This document shows positions 1-8,412 of a stretch of 64,000 nucleotides of DNA, piece by piece (positions within the stretch are counted from its first letter, which is position 1; the number at the start of each line of letters is the position of its first letter). Source of the stretch: Bradyrhizobium commune (GTDB taxonomy: Bacteria > Pseudomonadota > Alphaproteobacteria > Rhizobiales > Xanthobacteraceae); contig NZ_CP061379.1 of assembly GCF_015624505.1 (NCBI RefSeq), forward strand, positions 4,960,001 through 5,024,000, read 5' to 3'. The notes under the pieces were generated by a model, which did not search any database, was not told the DNA's origin, and was given only the letters and a program-made list of their open reading frames with translations. Position numbers and translations under genes: made by a program.

Positions 1-290
1 AGGTTGACCTCCTGGTAGACCGTGGCGATGCCGGCCTGAAGCGCGGCCTTGGCCGAGCGCGGCGCGACCTCATCGCCTCCTAAGCGGATCACACCGGCAT
101 CGCGCGGGAACACACCGGTGACGACCTTGATCAGCGTCGATTTTCCGGCGCCATTCTCGCCGAGCAGCGCATGGATCTCACCGGCGCGAAGCGTGAAGTC
201 GACCTCCTGCAACGCGCGCACCGTGCCGAAACTCTTGCTGATCCCGCGCGCCTCCAGCAGGGAAGGAGCAGGATCAAGGCTGTTCTCCAT
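1..290 (-). CDS. ytfR: Sugar ABC transporter ATP-binding protein, YtfR-like (partial)
   Basis: This is the N-terminal part, about 96 residues, of a sugar-type ABC ATPase; the gene runs off the left edge of the window. The translation from the ATG at 290 has a Walker A motif (GENGAGKST, about residue 40) and the start of the Q-loop (TVYQE) near the edge. The sequence around Walker A (EIHALLGENGAGKSTLIKV) is typical of the tandem-domain RbsA/MglA/YtfR family, which energises monosaccharide import. It lies just downstream of a clear ytfQ homologue on the same strand, which points to YtfR rather than another sugar ATPase. The second ATPase domain and the permease genes would lie outside the window. 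Confidence 0.85.
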   Translation of the reverse strand, partial: MENSLDPAPSLLEARGISKSFGTVRALQEVDFTLRAGEIHALLGENGAGKSTLIKVVTGVFPRDAGVIRLGGDEVAPRSAKAALQAGIATVYQEVN

Positions 291-408
291 AGCGACGTCA
301 CTCCCACCGGCGCCCGCTTATGCCGCGGACGCCCAGCCTATTCGTTCGCGCAGCGGAATCGAAGGGGCTTGCAGCGCGGGACCACATGGTCCCGCGCTGC
401 ATCTCGCC

Positions 409-1374
409 TCAGTAGCCGAGGCCCTTCTTGCTGTCGTAGATCTTCTGCGGATCGTCAGCCGCCGTATAGAGTTTCGAATCCGTCTGGATCCATTTCGGCG
501 GAACAGCGCCCTTGTCCTTGAAGGCCGCGATGGCGTCGAGCGCCGGGCCCGCCATGTTCGGCGTCAGCTCGACCGTGGCATTGGCTTCGCCCGCGGCCAT
601 CGCCTTGAAGATATCAGGGACCGCGTCGATGGAGACGGTGAGGATGTCCTTGCCTGGCTTGAGGCCGGCTTCCTTCATCGCCTGGATCGCACCAACCATC
701 ATGTCGTCATTGTGCGCATAGACCGCGCAGATCGACTTGCCGCCGCCTTCGGCCTTGATGAAGCTCTCCATGACTTCCTTGCCCTTGGCGCGGGTAAAGT
801 CGCCAGTCTGGCTGCGCACCACTTTCAGGTTCGGATGCTTGGCTACGGCCGTGTCAAAACCCTTCTTGCGGTTGGCGGCGACGCTGGCGCCGACCGTGCC
901 CTGCAATTCGACGATATTGCAGGCCTTCTCGCCGACCGTCTTGGCCAGCCAGTCGCCGGCGACCTCGCCTTCGTGCACGCTGTCCGAGGTGACGGCGGTG
1001 AGATAGAGGTCCTTGCCGGAAGGATCGATGTCGCGGTCGAGCAGCACGACCGGGATCTTGGCCTCCTTGGCTTCCTTCAGCACCGAGTCCCAGCCGGTCG
1101 AGACCACGGGCGCAAGGAAGATCGCATCGACGTTCTGCGCGATGAAGGAGCGGATCGCCTTGATCTGGTTCTCCTGCTTCTGCTGGGCGTCGGCGATCTT
1201 GAGATTGACCTTGCGCTTGGCGGCCTCCTGCTTGGAGACCGAGGTCTCGGCCGCGCGCCAGCCGGATTCCGATCCGATCTGCGAGAAGCCGATGGTGAGC
1301 TCGGCCGCACCGGCCGGGAGCGCGAGCAGCAACGCGGCCATGGCGCTGGCCGCATAGAGGGCTTTGAGGGTCAT
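409..1374 (-). CDS. ytfQ: Periplasmic sugar-binding protein YtfQ (galactofuranose/pentose ABC transporter)
   Basis: A 321-residue periplasmic binding protein for an ABC sugar importer. A Sec signal peptide (about residues 1-23, ending PAGAA) precedes the mature start. From memory of E. coli YtfQ, long blocks match closely, including GFSQIGSESGWRAAET, QQKQENQIKAIRSF, VELQGTVGASVA, GKEVMESFIKAE and VELTPNMAGPA, so orthology is likely. YtfQ in E. coli binds galactofuranose; soil alphaproteobacteria often use relatives for arabinose or xylose. The start at 1374 is chosen because a GGGAGA ribosome site lies about 9 bases upstream and because the signal peptide begins there. It is followed on the same strand by the YtfR ATPase (118-base gap) and preceded by a xylonate-pathway enzyme, which suggests pentose use. 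Confidence 0.93.
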   Translation of the reverse strand: MTLKALYAASAMAALLLALPAGAAELTIGFSQIGSESGWRAAETSVSKQEAAKRKVNLKIADAQQKQENQIKAIRSFIAQNVDAIFLAPVVSTGWDSVLKEAKEAKIPVVLLDRDIDPSGKDLYLTAVTSDSVHEGEVAGDWLAKTVGEKACNIVELQGTVGASVAANRKKGFDTAVAKHPNLKVVRSQTGDFTRAKGKEVMESFIKAEGGGKSICAVYAHNDDMMVGAIQAMKEAGLKPGKDILTVSIDAVPDIFKAMAAGEANATVELTPNMAGPALDAIAAFKDKGAVPPKWIQTDSKLYTAADDPQKIYDSKKGLGY

Positions 1375-1630
1375 CAGGCGTGTCTCCCAAAAGACGTCTT
1401 GTGTTATTCCGGGCGCTCGTTGGTAACATCGCACCCGAAGACCGCCCTTTGCGGGCGACGAGCGGCACTATTTCACGGAAGACAGGTTCCGACTAGTCAT
1501 ATTATCTGACTATTCGGATGAAATGATGAGAAGATGGGCTGACTGCGCACATGACACGCCAAGCGCGATTTTGTTCCGTCGATGCAACGCGGAGATGAAG
1601 AAAATGATGCGACCTGGATGAAGCCACACC

Positions 1631-1717
1631 CGTCATGGCCGGGCTTGTGCCGGCCATCCACGCCTTGCCACACGGCACGAAGAACGTGGATGCCCGGGAC
1701 AGGCCCGGGCATCACGG
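1631..1717. repeat. Palindromic intergenic repeat (nested hairpins)
   Basis: The gene-free stretch 1375-1741 holds two strong GC hairpins: ATGGCCGG/CCGGCCAT at 1635-1657 and GATGCCCGGG/GCCCGGGCATC at 1689-1713. An outer CATCCACG/CGTGGATG pairing joins them, so the whole could fold as a cloverleaf. This is the form of short dispersed palindromic elements common in Bradyrhizobium-type genomes (family assignment from memory). It sits between ytfQ and xylX, which run the same way. The rest of the gap, up to about 1500, probably contains the ytfQ promoter, but I could not pick out -35/-10 boxes with confidence. Confidence 0.65.
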
Positions 1718-1741
1718 CCGTGGATAGAGAGAGGCGAAGAC

Positions 1742-2914
1742 CTAGATCAGCTTCCGCTGCGCGAGGTTCTTCATCAGCGCGCCGATGCCGAAGGTCCAGG
1801 GCTCGCACTCGTCGCTGGTGCGCATGCGGTTGACGAGCTTGCCGAGCTGGGGCGCGGCGATGGTGACGATGTCGTCGCGCTTGTGGGTAAACCCCTGCCC
1901 CGGCGCATCGCGATCCTTGACGGGTGCGAACATCGTGCCGAGGAACAGCACGAAGCCATCAGGATATTGATGCACCTTGCCGATGGTCTGCTCGACGAGG
2001 TCGGTCGGATCGCGGCTGATCTTGCTGATCGAGGAATGGCCGTCGAGGACAAAGCCGTCGGTCCCCTTCACGTTCAGGCCGATGTCGAGCCTGCGCGCGT
2101 CGTCGAGCGTGAAGGTATCGTCGAACAGACGCAGCAGCGGGCCGATCGCGCAGGACGCGTTGTTGTCCTTGGCCTTCGACAGCAGCAGCGCCGAGCGTCC
2201 TTCGAAGTCGCGCAGGTTCACGTCGTTGCCGAGCGCGCCGCCGACGATCTTGCCGCGGCTCGACACGAACAGCACGAGCTCCGGCTCTGGGTTGTTCCAG
2301 GTCGATTTCGGATGCAGGCCGGCGTCCATGCCGGTGCCGACCGAGGACATGGTCGGCGCCTTGGTGAAGACCTCGGCATCCGGGCCGATCCCGACTTCGA
2401 GATACTGGCTCCAGGCGTTCTGGTCGATCAGCACCTGCTTCAGGTGCATCGCCTGGTCCGAGCCCGGCTTGAGCTTTGACAGATCGTCGCCGATCAGCCG
2501 CGTCACTTCTTTGCGGATTGCTTCGGCCGAAGCCGGATTGCCCTTGGCCCGCTCCTCGATCACGCGCTCCAGCATCGAGATGGCGAAGGTGACGCCAGCC
2601 GCCTTCAAGGTCTGGAGATCGACCGGCGCGAGCAGCCAGGGCTTCTTGGGGTCACGCCCATCGGGCGCCGTGTTGGCAACGATCGCATCGAGATCGCCGA
2701 TGCGCTCGCCCCTGGTCGCGGCGAGGGCCTTGGCCGGATTGTCTTCCTCGCAGAGCGCGCTGACGGTCGGAAATTTTGCGGTGACGTCGAAGACACCATC
2801 GGCGCGGATGGCGACCACGGCCGGGCCGTTCACCTGCGGCAGCCAGAGGCGGCCGACCAGCGTACCCCGCACGCCATCCTCGGGGAGAAGGTCTTTCACG
2901 GACAGTGTCGTCAT
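1742..2914 (-). CDS. xylX: 2-keto-3-deoxy-D-xylonate dehydratase, XylX-like (FAH superfamily)
   Basis: A 390-residue member of the fumarylacetoacetate hydrolase (FAH) superfamily. It resembles Caulobacter XylX, as remembered, over its whole length. Shared blocks include LKAAGVTFAISMLERVIEER, QYLEVGIGPDAEVFTKAPT, WNNPEPELVLF, GNDVNLRDFEGRSALLLSKA and ASCAIGPLLRLFD. XylX dehydrates 2-keto-3-deoxy-D-xylonate to alpha-ketoglutarate semialdehyde in the Weimberg pathway, and related enzymes act on the arabinonate epimer. The ATG at 2914 is used because the protein family begins with a similar short SVKDLLPED stretch; in-frame sequence upstream looks non-coding. Its position beside the YtfQ/R sugar importer supports a pentose role, but the exact sugar cannot be read from sequence. 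Confidence 0.85.
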   Translation of the reverse strand: MTTLSVKDLLPEDGVRGTLVGRLWLPQVNGPAVVAIRADGVFDVTAKFPTVSALCEEDNPAKALAATRGERIGDLDAIVANTAPDGRDPKKPWLLAPVDLQTLKAAGVTFAISMLERVIEERAKGNPASAEAIRKEVTRLIGDDLSKLKPGSDQAMHLKQVLIDQNAWSQYLEVGIGPDAEVFTKAPTMSSVGTGMDAGLHPKSTWNNPEPELVLFVSSRGKIVGGALGNDVNLRDFEGRSALLLSKAKDNNASCAIGPLLRLFDDTFTLDDARRLDIGLNVKGTDGFVLDGHSSISKISRDPTDLVEQTIGKVHQYPDGFVLFLGTMFAPVKDRDAPGQGFTHKRDDIVTIAAPQLGKLVNRMRTSDECEPWTFGIGALMKNLAQRKLI

Positions 2915-3016
2915 GACCGGCGTCCTCGCTGTTTCTAAGGACCGGCCGCGCTCATAGCGGCCGATCCCATTGGCGAAGACCAATAAACGTCTGGCAGGGG
3001 AAGTCCAGAGCGGCGG

Positions 3017-3994
3017 CTATGCCCCTGCCCGCGCCTTTCGCGCCGCGATCTGCTGGAGCGCCCAGCGCGCGTTCTTGCGCACGTCGGGATCGGCATCGTC
3101 GGCGATCACGGCAAGGAATGCTTCACCGTCAGGGTGGGCGATCTCGCCGAGTGCTGCGGCGGCTTCCTTCCGCAAGTTTGCCTGATCATGATTGATGCAA
3201 TTGCCGACCGGCCGTACCGCGCGCTCGATCTTCATCTTGCCGAGGCTGCGGATCGCCTTCAGGCGGACCTGCCAGAATTCATCGGCAAGCGAACCGATGA
3301 GCTGGTCGGCCGCGATCGAACCGTTGACGTTGAGGCCGAGTGTCTCGGCGGCCATCTCGCGGACCATCCAGTCCGAATCCTTCAGCGCACGCGTGATCGT
3401 CTCCGCCGCGGGCTTCATCTGCGAGAACGCCAGCGCGCTCACCGCGGCGCGGCGCACATGGGCATCGGGATCGTTGATCAGCGCCGTCAGCGCGGGGATC
3501 GATTCTTCGAGCTTGAGGAAGCCGATCACGCCGATCGCCTGGACGCGCACGGCGGCATCGGAATCCTGGAGCGCTTCCAGCGCCGGCTTCAGCGTGTCCT
3601 TGCAGCGCAGCTCCTTCAGCGCGCGCAGCGCGCCCATGCGGACGAAGGCGTGAGTGTGCTTGACCAGCGGCAGGATGATTTCGGCGCAGGCCGGATCCTT
3701 GAACTCGGCCATGCTGTCGGCCGCGGCCGATGCCACGATTCGTTCGGGATCAACCAGCAGCTTCACCAGCGCGCTCGCCGCCTCCGGCCCGTCGAACTCG
3801 CCGAGCGCCATCGCGACCTGCTGGCGCACGCCGGCATCGGGATCGGCGACCATGTTGGCGAGATGGCCGACCGCTGCGGGATCGCCGGAATGGCCGAGCG
3901 CGATGATGGCGACGCGGCGTTCGGCGGGATCGGCAGCCTGAAGCCGCTCGTCGGCGTCTTCGAGATCGTCGTAGGATTCGAACGGACTCGACAT
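3017..3994 (-). CDS. HEAT-repeat protein linked to flavoprotein/ferredoxin genes
   Basis: A 325-residue protein built almost entirely of about nine HEAT-like repeats of roughly 31 residues. Each has the pattern of an aspartate-rich turn followed by VR and an A-rich helix (for example DPDAGVRQQVAMALGEF, DSDAAVRVQAIGVIGFL, DPDVRKNARWALQQI). There is no signal peptide or membrane segment, so it should be a cytoplasmic scaffold; the lyase-type PBS HEAT proteins are the nearest family. Its start codon lies two bases after the stop of the ferredoxin gene, and the flavoprotein precedes that, so the three are almost certainly one transcript. A role in assembling or docking the flavoprotein-ferredoxin complex is inference. 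Confidence 0.85.
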   Translation of the reverse strand: MSSPFESYDDLEDADERLQAADPAERRVAIIALGHSGDPAAVGHLANMVADPDAGVRQQVAMALGEFDGPEAASALVKLLVDPERIVASAAADSMAEFKDPACAEIILPLVKHTHAFVRMGALRALKELRCKDTLKPALEALQDSDAAVRVQAIGVIGFLKLEESIPALTALINDPDAHVRRAAVSALAFSQMKPAAETITRALKDSDWMVREMAAETLGLNVNGSIAADQLIGSLADEFWQVRLKAIRSLGKMKIERAVRPVGNCINHDQANLRKEAAAALGEIAHPDGEAFLAVIADDADPDVRKNARWALQQIAARKARAGA

Positions 3995-3996
3995 GA

Positions 3997-4230
3997 TCAC
4001 CTCAGGAGATAGGGAATGTTGACGGTGACGGCGCCGGTCGGGCAATCGGCCTCGCAGGGCATGCAGTACCAGCACTCGTCATAGGCCATATAGGCCTTGC
4101 CGGTCATGTCGCTGATGCGGAGCACGTCGAGCGGGCAGACGTCGACACAGACGGTGCAGCCCTTGTCGGCGATGCATTTGGCGTCGTCGACGACCACCGG
4201 AACCGAAGTCTGATAGGACGCGAGAGGCAT
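3997..4230 (-). CDS. Small 2x[4Fe-4S] ferredoxin
   Basis: A 77-residue ferredoxin with two cluster motifs. C19-x5-C25-x2-C28-x3-C32-P is the first, slightly expanded, and C53-x2-C56-x2-C59-x3-C63-P is the second. The start at 4230 has an AGGAGA ribosome site 7 bases upstream. It sits 31 bases downstream of the flavoprotein gene and just ahead of the HEAT gene. The pairing of an AprA-like flavoprotein with an AprB-like ferredoxin recalls dissimilatory APS reductase. However, AprB is about twice this length with a C-terminal tail, so this is a minimal version and the electron partner may be the nearby Fpr. Confidence 0.92.
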   Translation of the reverse strand: MPLASYQTSVPVVVDDAKCIADKGCTVCVDVCPLDVLRISDMTGKAYMAYDECWYCMPCEADCPTGAVTVNIPYLLR

Positions 4231-4261
4231 TTGACGTCTCCTGTTGCTCTGGTGCGGTGGA

Positions 4262-6004
4262 TCAGGCGGTGGCGCGGATGCGCTGCTTGTCGTAGAGGTC
4301 CTTCTCGTCGTCGGCGATCGGGACGACATAGGGCTCGACCGCGCGCTTCTCGCTGGTCATCTTGCCGTTCTGCTTCGACAGCAGCGTGTGGCAGAACCAG
4401 TTCTCGTTGTCCTTCTCAGGGAAATCCGTGCGCCAGTGGTAGAGGCCCCAGCGGCTTTCCTCGCGGTAGAGCGAGGCATGCACGGCCATATCGGCGCAAT
4501 CCATGATCGATTGCACTTCGAGCGCACGAAGCAGCTCATGCGCATTGCGCGCGATCATGCGCTCCTGCATGTCCTCGCGCGCCTCGGCGAGACGGCGCAT
4601 GCCAAGCTCGTATTTGCGCGTGACTTTTGGCGGCTGGAGGTAGTCGTTGACGAGACGGCGGGTCTTGTACTCGATCTGATTCGGCGGAATGCCGTCCTCG
4701 CGCTTGGTCGGCGCCAGCACACGGTCGCGCTCCTTGGCGACATCAGCGGCGTCGAACTCCGCAAAGTCGTGATTGTCGGCGAACTCCATCGCGTCGATAC
4801 CGGCGACCGAGCCGTTGGTGAAAGCGCCCAGCATGTAATTGTGCGGCACGCTCGCCATGTCGCCGGCGGCATAGAGGCCGGGCACGGTGGTGCGGGCATT
4901 GTCGTCGACAAACACGCCGGAGGCGCTGTGGCCGGAGCAGAAGCCGATCTCAGAAATGTGCATCTCGATCGACTCGTTGCGGTAATCGACCCCGCGCCCC
5001 TGCTGGAACAGGCCGCGCGTGGGACGCTCGACCTTGTGCAGGGTCGATTCGATTTCCTCGATCGTGTTCGGATGGAGGTGCTTGAGCTGGAGGAACACGG
5101 GGCCCTTGCCGGAGAGCAGCTCGTTATAGAATTCGAGCATCATCTGGCCGGACCAGTAGTCGCATTCGATGAATCGTGAGCCTTGGTTATTGGCCGTAAA
5201 CGCGCCGAAGGGACCGGCGACGTAAGCGCAGGCCGGGCCATTATAGTCCTTGATCAGCGGATTGATCTGGTAGCATTCGAGGTTCGCGAGTGCGGCACCG
5301 GCATGGTAGGCCATCGCGTAGCCGTCGCCGGAATTGGCGGCATTCTCGTAGGTGCCGAACATGTAGCCGGAGGTCGGCAGGCCGAGGCGGCCGGCAGCCC
5401 CCATGCACAGGATCACGGCCTTGGCCTTGATCACCAGGATCTCAGCGGTACGGGTGTTGACGCTGATCGCGCCGGCGATGCGGCCATCCGAAGACTTCAG
5501 CAGCCGCGTCGCCATGTAGCGGTTCGAGATCAGGATGCGGGCACGTCGGAGCTGGCGATACAGTGCCTTCTTCACGGTCTCGCCATTCGGCATCGGCAGC
5601 ACGTAGGTGCCGATGTGGTGCACCTTCTTGACGGCATAGTCGCCGTTCTCGTTCTTCAGGAAGCGGATGCCGAAACTGTCGAGCTCTTCGATGATCTCAA
5701 AGCAGTTCTGGGCGTATTTATAGACCGCCTTCTGATCGACGATGCCGTCGTTGGCAATGGTGATTTCCTTGGTGTACTGCTCCGGCGTCGCATAGCCGGG
5801 GATGACGGCGTTGTTCAAGCCGTCCATGCCCATCGAGATCGCACCGGAGCGCTTGACGTTGGCCTTTTCGAGCAGGACGACATTGGCCTTCGGGTTCTTC
5901 AGCTTCGCTTTCAGCGCCGCCATCGGGCCGGCCGTGCCGCCGCCGATGACGAGCACATCGCAGGAAACCTCCGAAAGTCCGTCGACGATCTGATCTAGTG
6001 CCAT
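4262..6004 (-). CDS. AprA/FrdA-like FAD-dependent oxidoreductase, large subunit
   Basis: A 580-residue flavoprotein of the fumarate reductase/succinate dehydrogenase/APS reductase superfamily. The FAD dinucleotide-binding motif is at about residues 18-30 (DVLVIGGGTAGPMAALKA). An EKANVKRSGAISMGMDGLNN block follows, resembling AprA more than SdhA. A second FAD motif near residue 395 reads TTVPGLYAAGDMASV. There is no Tat signal, so it is cytoplasmic. The start has AGGAG 6 bases upstream. It heads a three-gene set with ferredoxin and HEAT protein. The substrate is unknown; APS reduction, sulfite oxidation or a different sulfur, nitrogen or organic substrate are all possible. The nearby SsuABC-like importer makes an imported anion attractive, but that is inference. 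Confidence 0.85.
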   Translation of the reverse strand: MALDQIVDGLSEVSCDVLVIGGGTAGPMAALKAKLKNPKANVVLLEKANVKRSGAISMGMDGLNNAVIPGYATPEQYTKEITIANDGIVDQKAVYKYAQNCFEIIEELDSFGIRFLKNENGDYAVKKVHHIGTYVLPMPNGETVKKALYRQLRRARILISNRYMATRLLKSSDGRIAGAISVNTRTAEILVIKAKAVILCMGAAGRLGLPTSGYMFGTYENAANSGDGYAMAYHAGAALANLECYQINPLIKDYNGPACAYVAGPFGAFTANNQGSRFIECDYWSGQMMLEFYNELLSGKGPVFLQLKHLHPNTIEEIESTLHKVERPTRGLFQQGRGVDYRNESIEMHISEIGFCSGHSASGVFVDDNARTTVPGLYAAGDMASVPHNYMLGAFTNGSVAGIDAMEFADNHDFAEFDAADVAKERDRVLAPTKREDGIPPNQIEYKTRRLVNDYLQPPKVTRKYELGMRRLAEAREDMQERMIARNAHELLRALEVQSIMDCADMAVHASLYREESRWGLYHWRTDFPEKDNENWFCHTLLSKQNGKMTSEKRAVEPYVVPIADDEKDLYDKQRIRATA

Positions 6005-6067
6005 CGCTTGCTCCTGGTTCGCCGGCGCACCGGTGCTTCTGCATCAGATTTGTTCAGGTGGCTTTCC

Positions 6068-6090
6068 GGCGATAGCAATTAGTTGTCGCC
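6068..6090. promoter_or_regulatory. Candidate operator, GCAACTAATTGC-type, upstream of flavoprotein operon
   Basis: GCAATTAGTTGT at 6075-6086 is one of three near-identical motifs in this module's intergenic regions. Here it is framed by GGCGA/TCGCC arms (6068-6072 and 6086-6090). It lies about 65 bases upstream of the flavoprotein start, where a regulator would act. The proposed binder is the Crp-family protein at 7474; this is inference. Confidence 0.5.
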
Positions 6091-6107
6091 AGGACGCGAA
6101 TTGCGCC

Positions 6108-6881
6108 TCAGCGCTCGACAAAAGCCTTTTCGATGACGAAGTGGCCGGGCTGGCTGTGATTGCCCTCGACAAACCCGCGCGCGGTGAACATCGCGGGGAG
6201 TTCCTCGAGCATCGCCGGGCTGCCGCACAGCATGATGCGATCGGTCTCGATGTCGAGGCCGGACCGCCCGATATCGTCGAACAGCTGGTTCGATGCGATC
6301 AGATCGGTGATGCGGCCACGGTTCCGGAACGGCTCGCGGGTGACGGTCGGGTAATAGACCAGCTTGTCGCGGATCAGGGGGCCGAAGAATTCGTGGTTGC
6401 ACAGGGCGTCGACGAGGTGCTCGCCATAGGCCAGCTCGGAGACCTGGCGACAGCCATGGGCGAGCACGATGGTCTCGTAATTCTCGTAGACATCAGGGTC
6501 CTTGATCAGGCTGGCGAACGGCGCGAGGCCCGTTCCGGTCGAGAGCAGCAGCAGACGCTTGCCCGGAATGAGATTGCCGGTGATCAGCGTGCCCGTCGCC
6601 TTGCGGCCGACCAGGATGATGTCGCCTTCCCTGATCTTCTGGAGGCGCGAGGTCAGCGGACCGTCCTGCACCTTGATCGAGAAGAATTCAAGCGCTTCCT
6701 CATGATTGGCGCTCGCCATGCTGTAGGCCCGCATCAACGGCTTGCCCTCGACCTCCAGGCCGATCATCGCGAACTGGCCGTTCTGGAAGCGGAAGCCGGG
6801 ATCGCGCGTCGCGGTGAAGCTGAACAGGGACTCGGTCCAGTGCCGGACCGACAAAACCGTTTCCTTCTGAAATGCGCTCAT
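6108..6881 (-). CDS. fpr: Ferredoxin-NADP reductase
   Basis: A 257-residue bacterial ferredoxin-NADP(+) reductase moving electrons between NADPH and ferredoxin or flavodoxin. The FAD-binding RAYSMAS motif lies near residue 50, an NADP-binding GTGLAP motif follows near 115, and the CGSPAMLEE motif near 210. The C terminus, FVIEKAFVER, is the extended tail typical of subclass I bacterial FPRs. The start at 6881 has GGAGAG upstream; a further in-frame ATG 15 bases earlier overlaps that ribosome site and was rejected. It is transcribed toward the flavoprotein operon but about 100 bases separate them. It is a plausible electron source or sink for the 77-residue ferredoxin. Confidence 0.92.
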   Translation of the reverse strand: MSAFQKETVLSVRHWTESLFSFTATRDPGFRFQNGQFAMIGLEVEGKPLMRAYSMASANHEEALEFFSIKVQDGPLTSRLQKIREGDIILVGRKATGTLITGNLIPGKRLLLLSTGTGLAPFASLIKDPDVYENYETIVLAHGCRQVSELAYGEHLVDALCNHEFFGPLIRDKLVYYPTVTREPFRNRGRITDLIASNQLFDDIGRSGLDIETDRIMLCGSPAMLEELPAMFTARGFVEGNHSQPGHFVIEKAFVER

Positions 6882-7034
6882 CCGTCGTCTCTCCATGCCT
6901 TGGTTGCGCACAAGGTTTCGGAGAGAGGAGAGTCCGGCAACGCGGAAGTAAAATTCCCGGTCGATTAGTTTCACATTTCGCGGGCGATGATTGAAGAGCA
7001 GGCACACGGTCACACAAGCTGCGCGTCCGCGCTG

Positions 7035-7046
7035 GCAATTAGTTGC
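7035..7046. promoter_or_regulatory. Candidate operator between divergent fpr and DUF971 genes
   Basis: GCAATTAGTTGC is a perfect GCAA-N4-TTGC inverted repeat, 48 bases before the DUF971 start and about 155 bases before fpr. It matches the sites at 6075 and 8316 (the latter on the other strand). Regulation by the adjacent Crp-family gene is inferred from the shared motif and location. Confidence 0.55.
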
Positions 7047-7093
7047 TATTCGCGCGCGCCAGCGCGGGCGTAGAGAGAGATCGGAGGTTCGTC

Positions 7094-7396
7094 ATGACCA
7101 TGACCCTGGTGGCACCGACCTTGGCTGATTATGAAGCGAGCGCCGATCTCGCGACGCTCCTCGTCCGTACCACCGAGGGCGACGCGCTCAGCGTGTCCGC
7201 CGAAACACTCCGCCTCTCCTGCAAATGCGCCCACTGCACCCGCGCCCGCTTCGACGGCCGCTTCCCCGACGGGTTTCCGGGGATTGCCATCGTCGAGATC
7301 GGCGATCTCGGTTACGGGCTGAACATCTCGTTTTCGGATGGGCACAATCGCGGGATTTACCCCACGCCGTATCTGCTGAGCCTGGCGGGGCGTTAG
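7094..7396 (+). CDS. DUF971 protein (gamma-butyrobetaine hydroxylase N-terminal-like domain)
   Basis: A 100-residue DUF971 protein. The family core is visible as LRLSCKCAHCTRA near residue 42, then IAIVEIGDLGYGLNISFSDGHNRGIYP near residue 64. The CxCxxC arrangement resembles the small metal site of the N-terminal domain of gamma-butyrobetaine hydroxylase. Stand-alone DUF971 proteins are often encoded beside Fe-S cluster carrier or maturation genes (established association), which fits an Fe-S enzyme module. The ATG at 7094 follows GGAGG by seven bases. It is divergent from fpr and 77 bases upstream of the Crp-family gene. Its biochemical role is unknown. Confidence 0.82.
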   Translation: MTMTLVAPTLADYEASADLATLLVRTTEGDALSVSAETLRLSCKCAHCTRARFDGRFPDGFPGIAIVEIGDLGYGLNISFSDGHNRGIYPTPYLLSLAGR

Positions 7397-7473
7397 TCGC
7401 CCGTTTGCCCGGCCCCCATCTGGCACGGACATTGCTCCTCTTTAGAACGATTTGAACGTTCCGGAGGCAGGTG

Positions 7474-8247
7474 ATGTTGCAGGCGGCGAGTGCGGTTCGC
7501 GGGGCGGTTCCCCCGGCAGTCCGGCCTGCGGGCAGTTCCTCGCTGCTGCTCACCGAGAACCAGCAATGGATCGGCGGGCCGCCGCCGCTGATGGACAAGC
7601 TGACGCCACGCGAGCGGGAGCTGGTGCTGAAGCAGGGCCGCCGCAAGGTGCTCAACCGCGGCCAGACACTGTTCAGCCAGGGCGGCAAGCATGACGGCAT
7701 CTGGCTGGTCGAGAGCGGCCGCATCCGCGTGTTCTACACTTCCCCGCTCGGCCGCGAGATCACACTCGCCTATTGGCATGTCGGCAATTTCGTCGGCGGC
7801 CCCGAAGTGTTCGAAGGCACCGTGCATCAATGGTCCGGTGTCGCATCCAGCAATTGCAGCGTCGTGCACCTGCCCGGAAAGGAACTGCGGTCGCTTGCCG
7901 TTGAGATTCCGAACCTCGCGATCGGCCTGATCGAAGGCCTCACCTTCAAGGGCAAATGCTATTCGGCGCTGGCCCAGATGCTGGGAACGCGCTCGATCAC
8001 GCAGCGCCTTGCGCATCTCTTGCTGCATCTCGTCGATCTCTATGGCGTCGAGGATGCTGACGGCCGCGTGATCGCGGCGGCCTTCACCCATGCCGACATC
8101 GCCCACATGGTCGGCGCGACCCGGCAATGGGTCACCATCAGCCTGAAGCGGATGCAGGAGAAGGGAATCGTCTTGACCAAGCGGTCGCAGATCGTGGTGT
8201 GCCGAACCGACATCCTGGAAGAGATGCGCGGCCAAGCGGCCGATTGA
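7474..8247 (+). CDS. Crp/Fnr-family transcriptional regulator
   Basis: A 257-residue regulator. The cyclic-nucleotide-type sensor fold covers about residues 45-165, with GIWLVESGRIRVFY and the LAYWHVGNFVGGPEVF segment. A C-terminal winged helix-turn-helix follows (about 205-245; FTHADIAHMVGATRQWVTISLKRM). No N-terminal cysteine cluster of FNR type is present, so direct oxygen sensing by Fe-S is unlikely; two cysteines, in SSNCS and KGKCYS, lie in the sensor part. The ATG at 7474 is preferred over the GTG at 7471 because GGAGG lies at 7463-7467. It sits at the centre of the redox and transport module and is its likely regulator; the ligand is unknown. Confidence 0.9.
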   Translation: MLQAASAVRGAVPPAVRPAGSSSLLLTENQQWIGGPPPLMDKLTPRERELVLKQGRRKVLNRGQTLFSQGGKHDGIWLVESGRIRVFYTSPLGREITLAYWHVGNFVGGPEVFEGTVHQWSGVASSNCSVVHLPGKELRSLAVEIPNLAIGLIEGLTFKGKCYSALAQMLGTRSITQRLAHLLLHLVDLYGVEDADGRVIAAAFTHADIAHMVGATRQWVTISLKRMQEKGIVLTKRSQIVVCRTDILEEMRGQAAD

Positions 8248-8315
8248 GGCCGGTGCCCAGGCAAGCGGCTTTATAGTGCAGGACTGCCCAAGGAGTATGC
8301 AATCAGCTTTTCCCG

Positions 8316-8327
8316 GCAACTAATCGA
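8316..8327. promoter_or_regulatory. Candidate operator upstream of the ABC transporter operon
   Basis: GCAACTAATCGA matches the reverse complement of the site at 7035 in 10 of 12 positions. It lies about 90 bases upstream of the binding-protein start, in an otherwise featureless 165-base gap after the Crp-family gene. It is the third copy of the motif in this module. Confidence 0.45.
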
Positions 8328-8412
8328 CTGCGGCACCCATTCCGGATTTGCCCTGTCCGCGCCCCCACCCAATCATGGCAACCACAGCACATCCAACCGA
8401 ATGAGGATGAGA

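Noticed and set aside
1..1509. Long plus-strand frame opposite ytfR/ytfQ
   Set aside because: Its translation is arginine/alanine-rich and matches no fold; it is the mirror of the strongly supported minus-strand sugar transporter genes in GC-rich DNA.
3997..6004. Dissimilatory APS reductase (aprBA)
   Set aside because: The flavoprotein resembles AprA, but the ferredoxin is half the length of AprB and there is no sat, dsr or qmo gene; kept as AprA-like only.
7474..8247. Oxygen-sensing FNR/FixK
   Set aside because: No N-terminal cysteine cluster is present, and the local motif GCAA-N4-TTGC is unlike TTGAT-N4-ATCAA.
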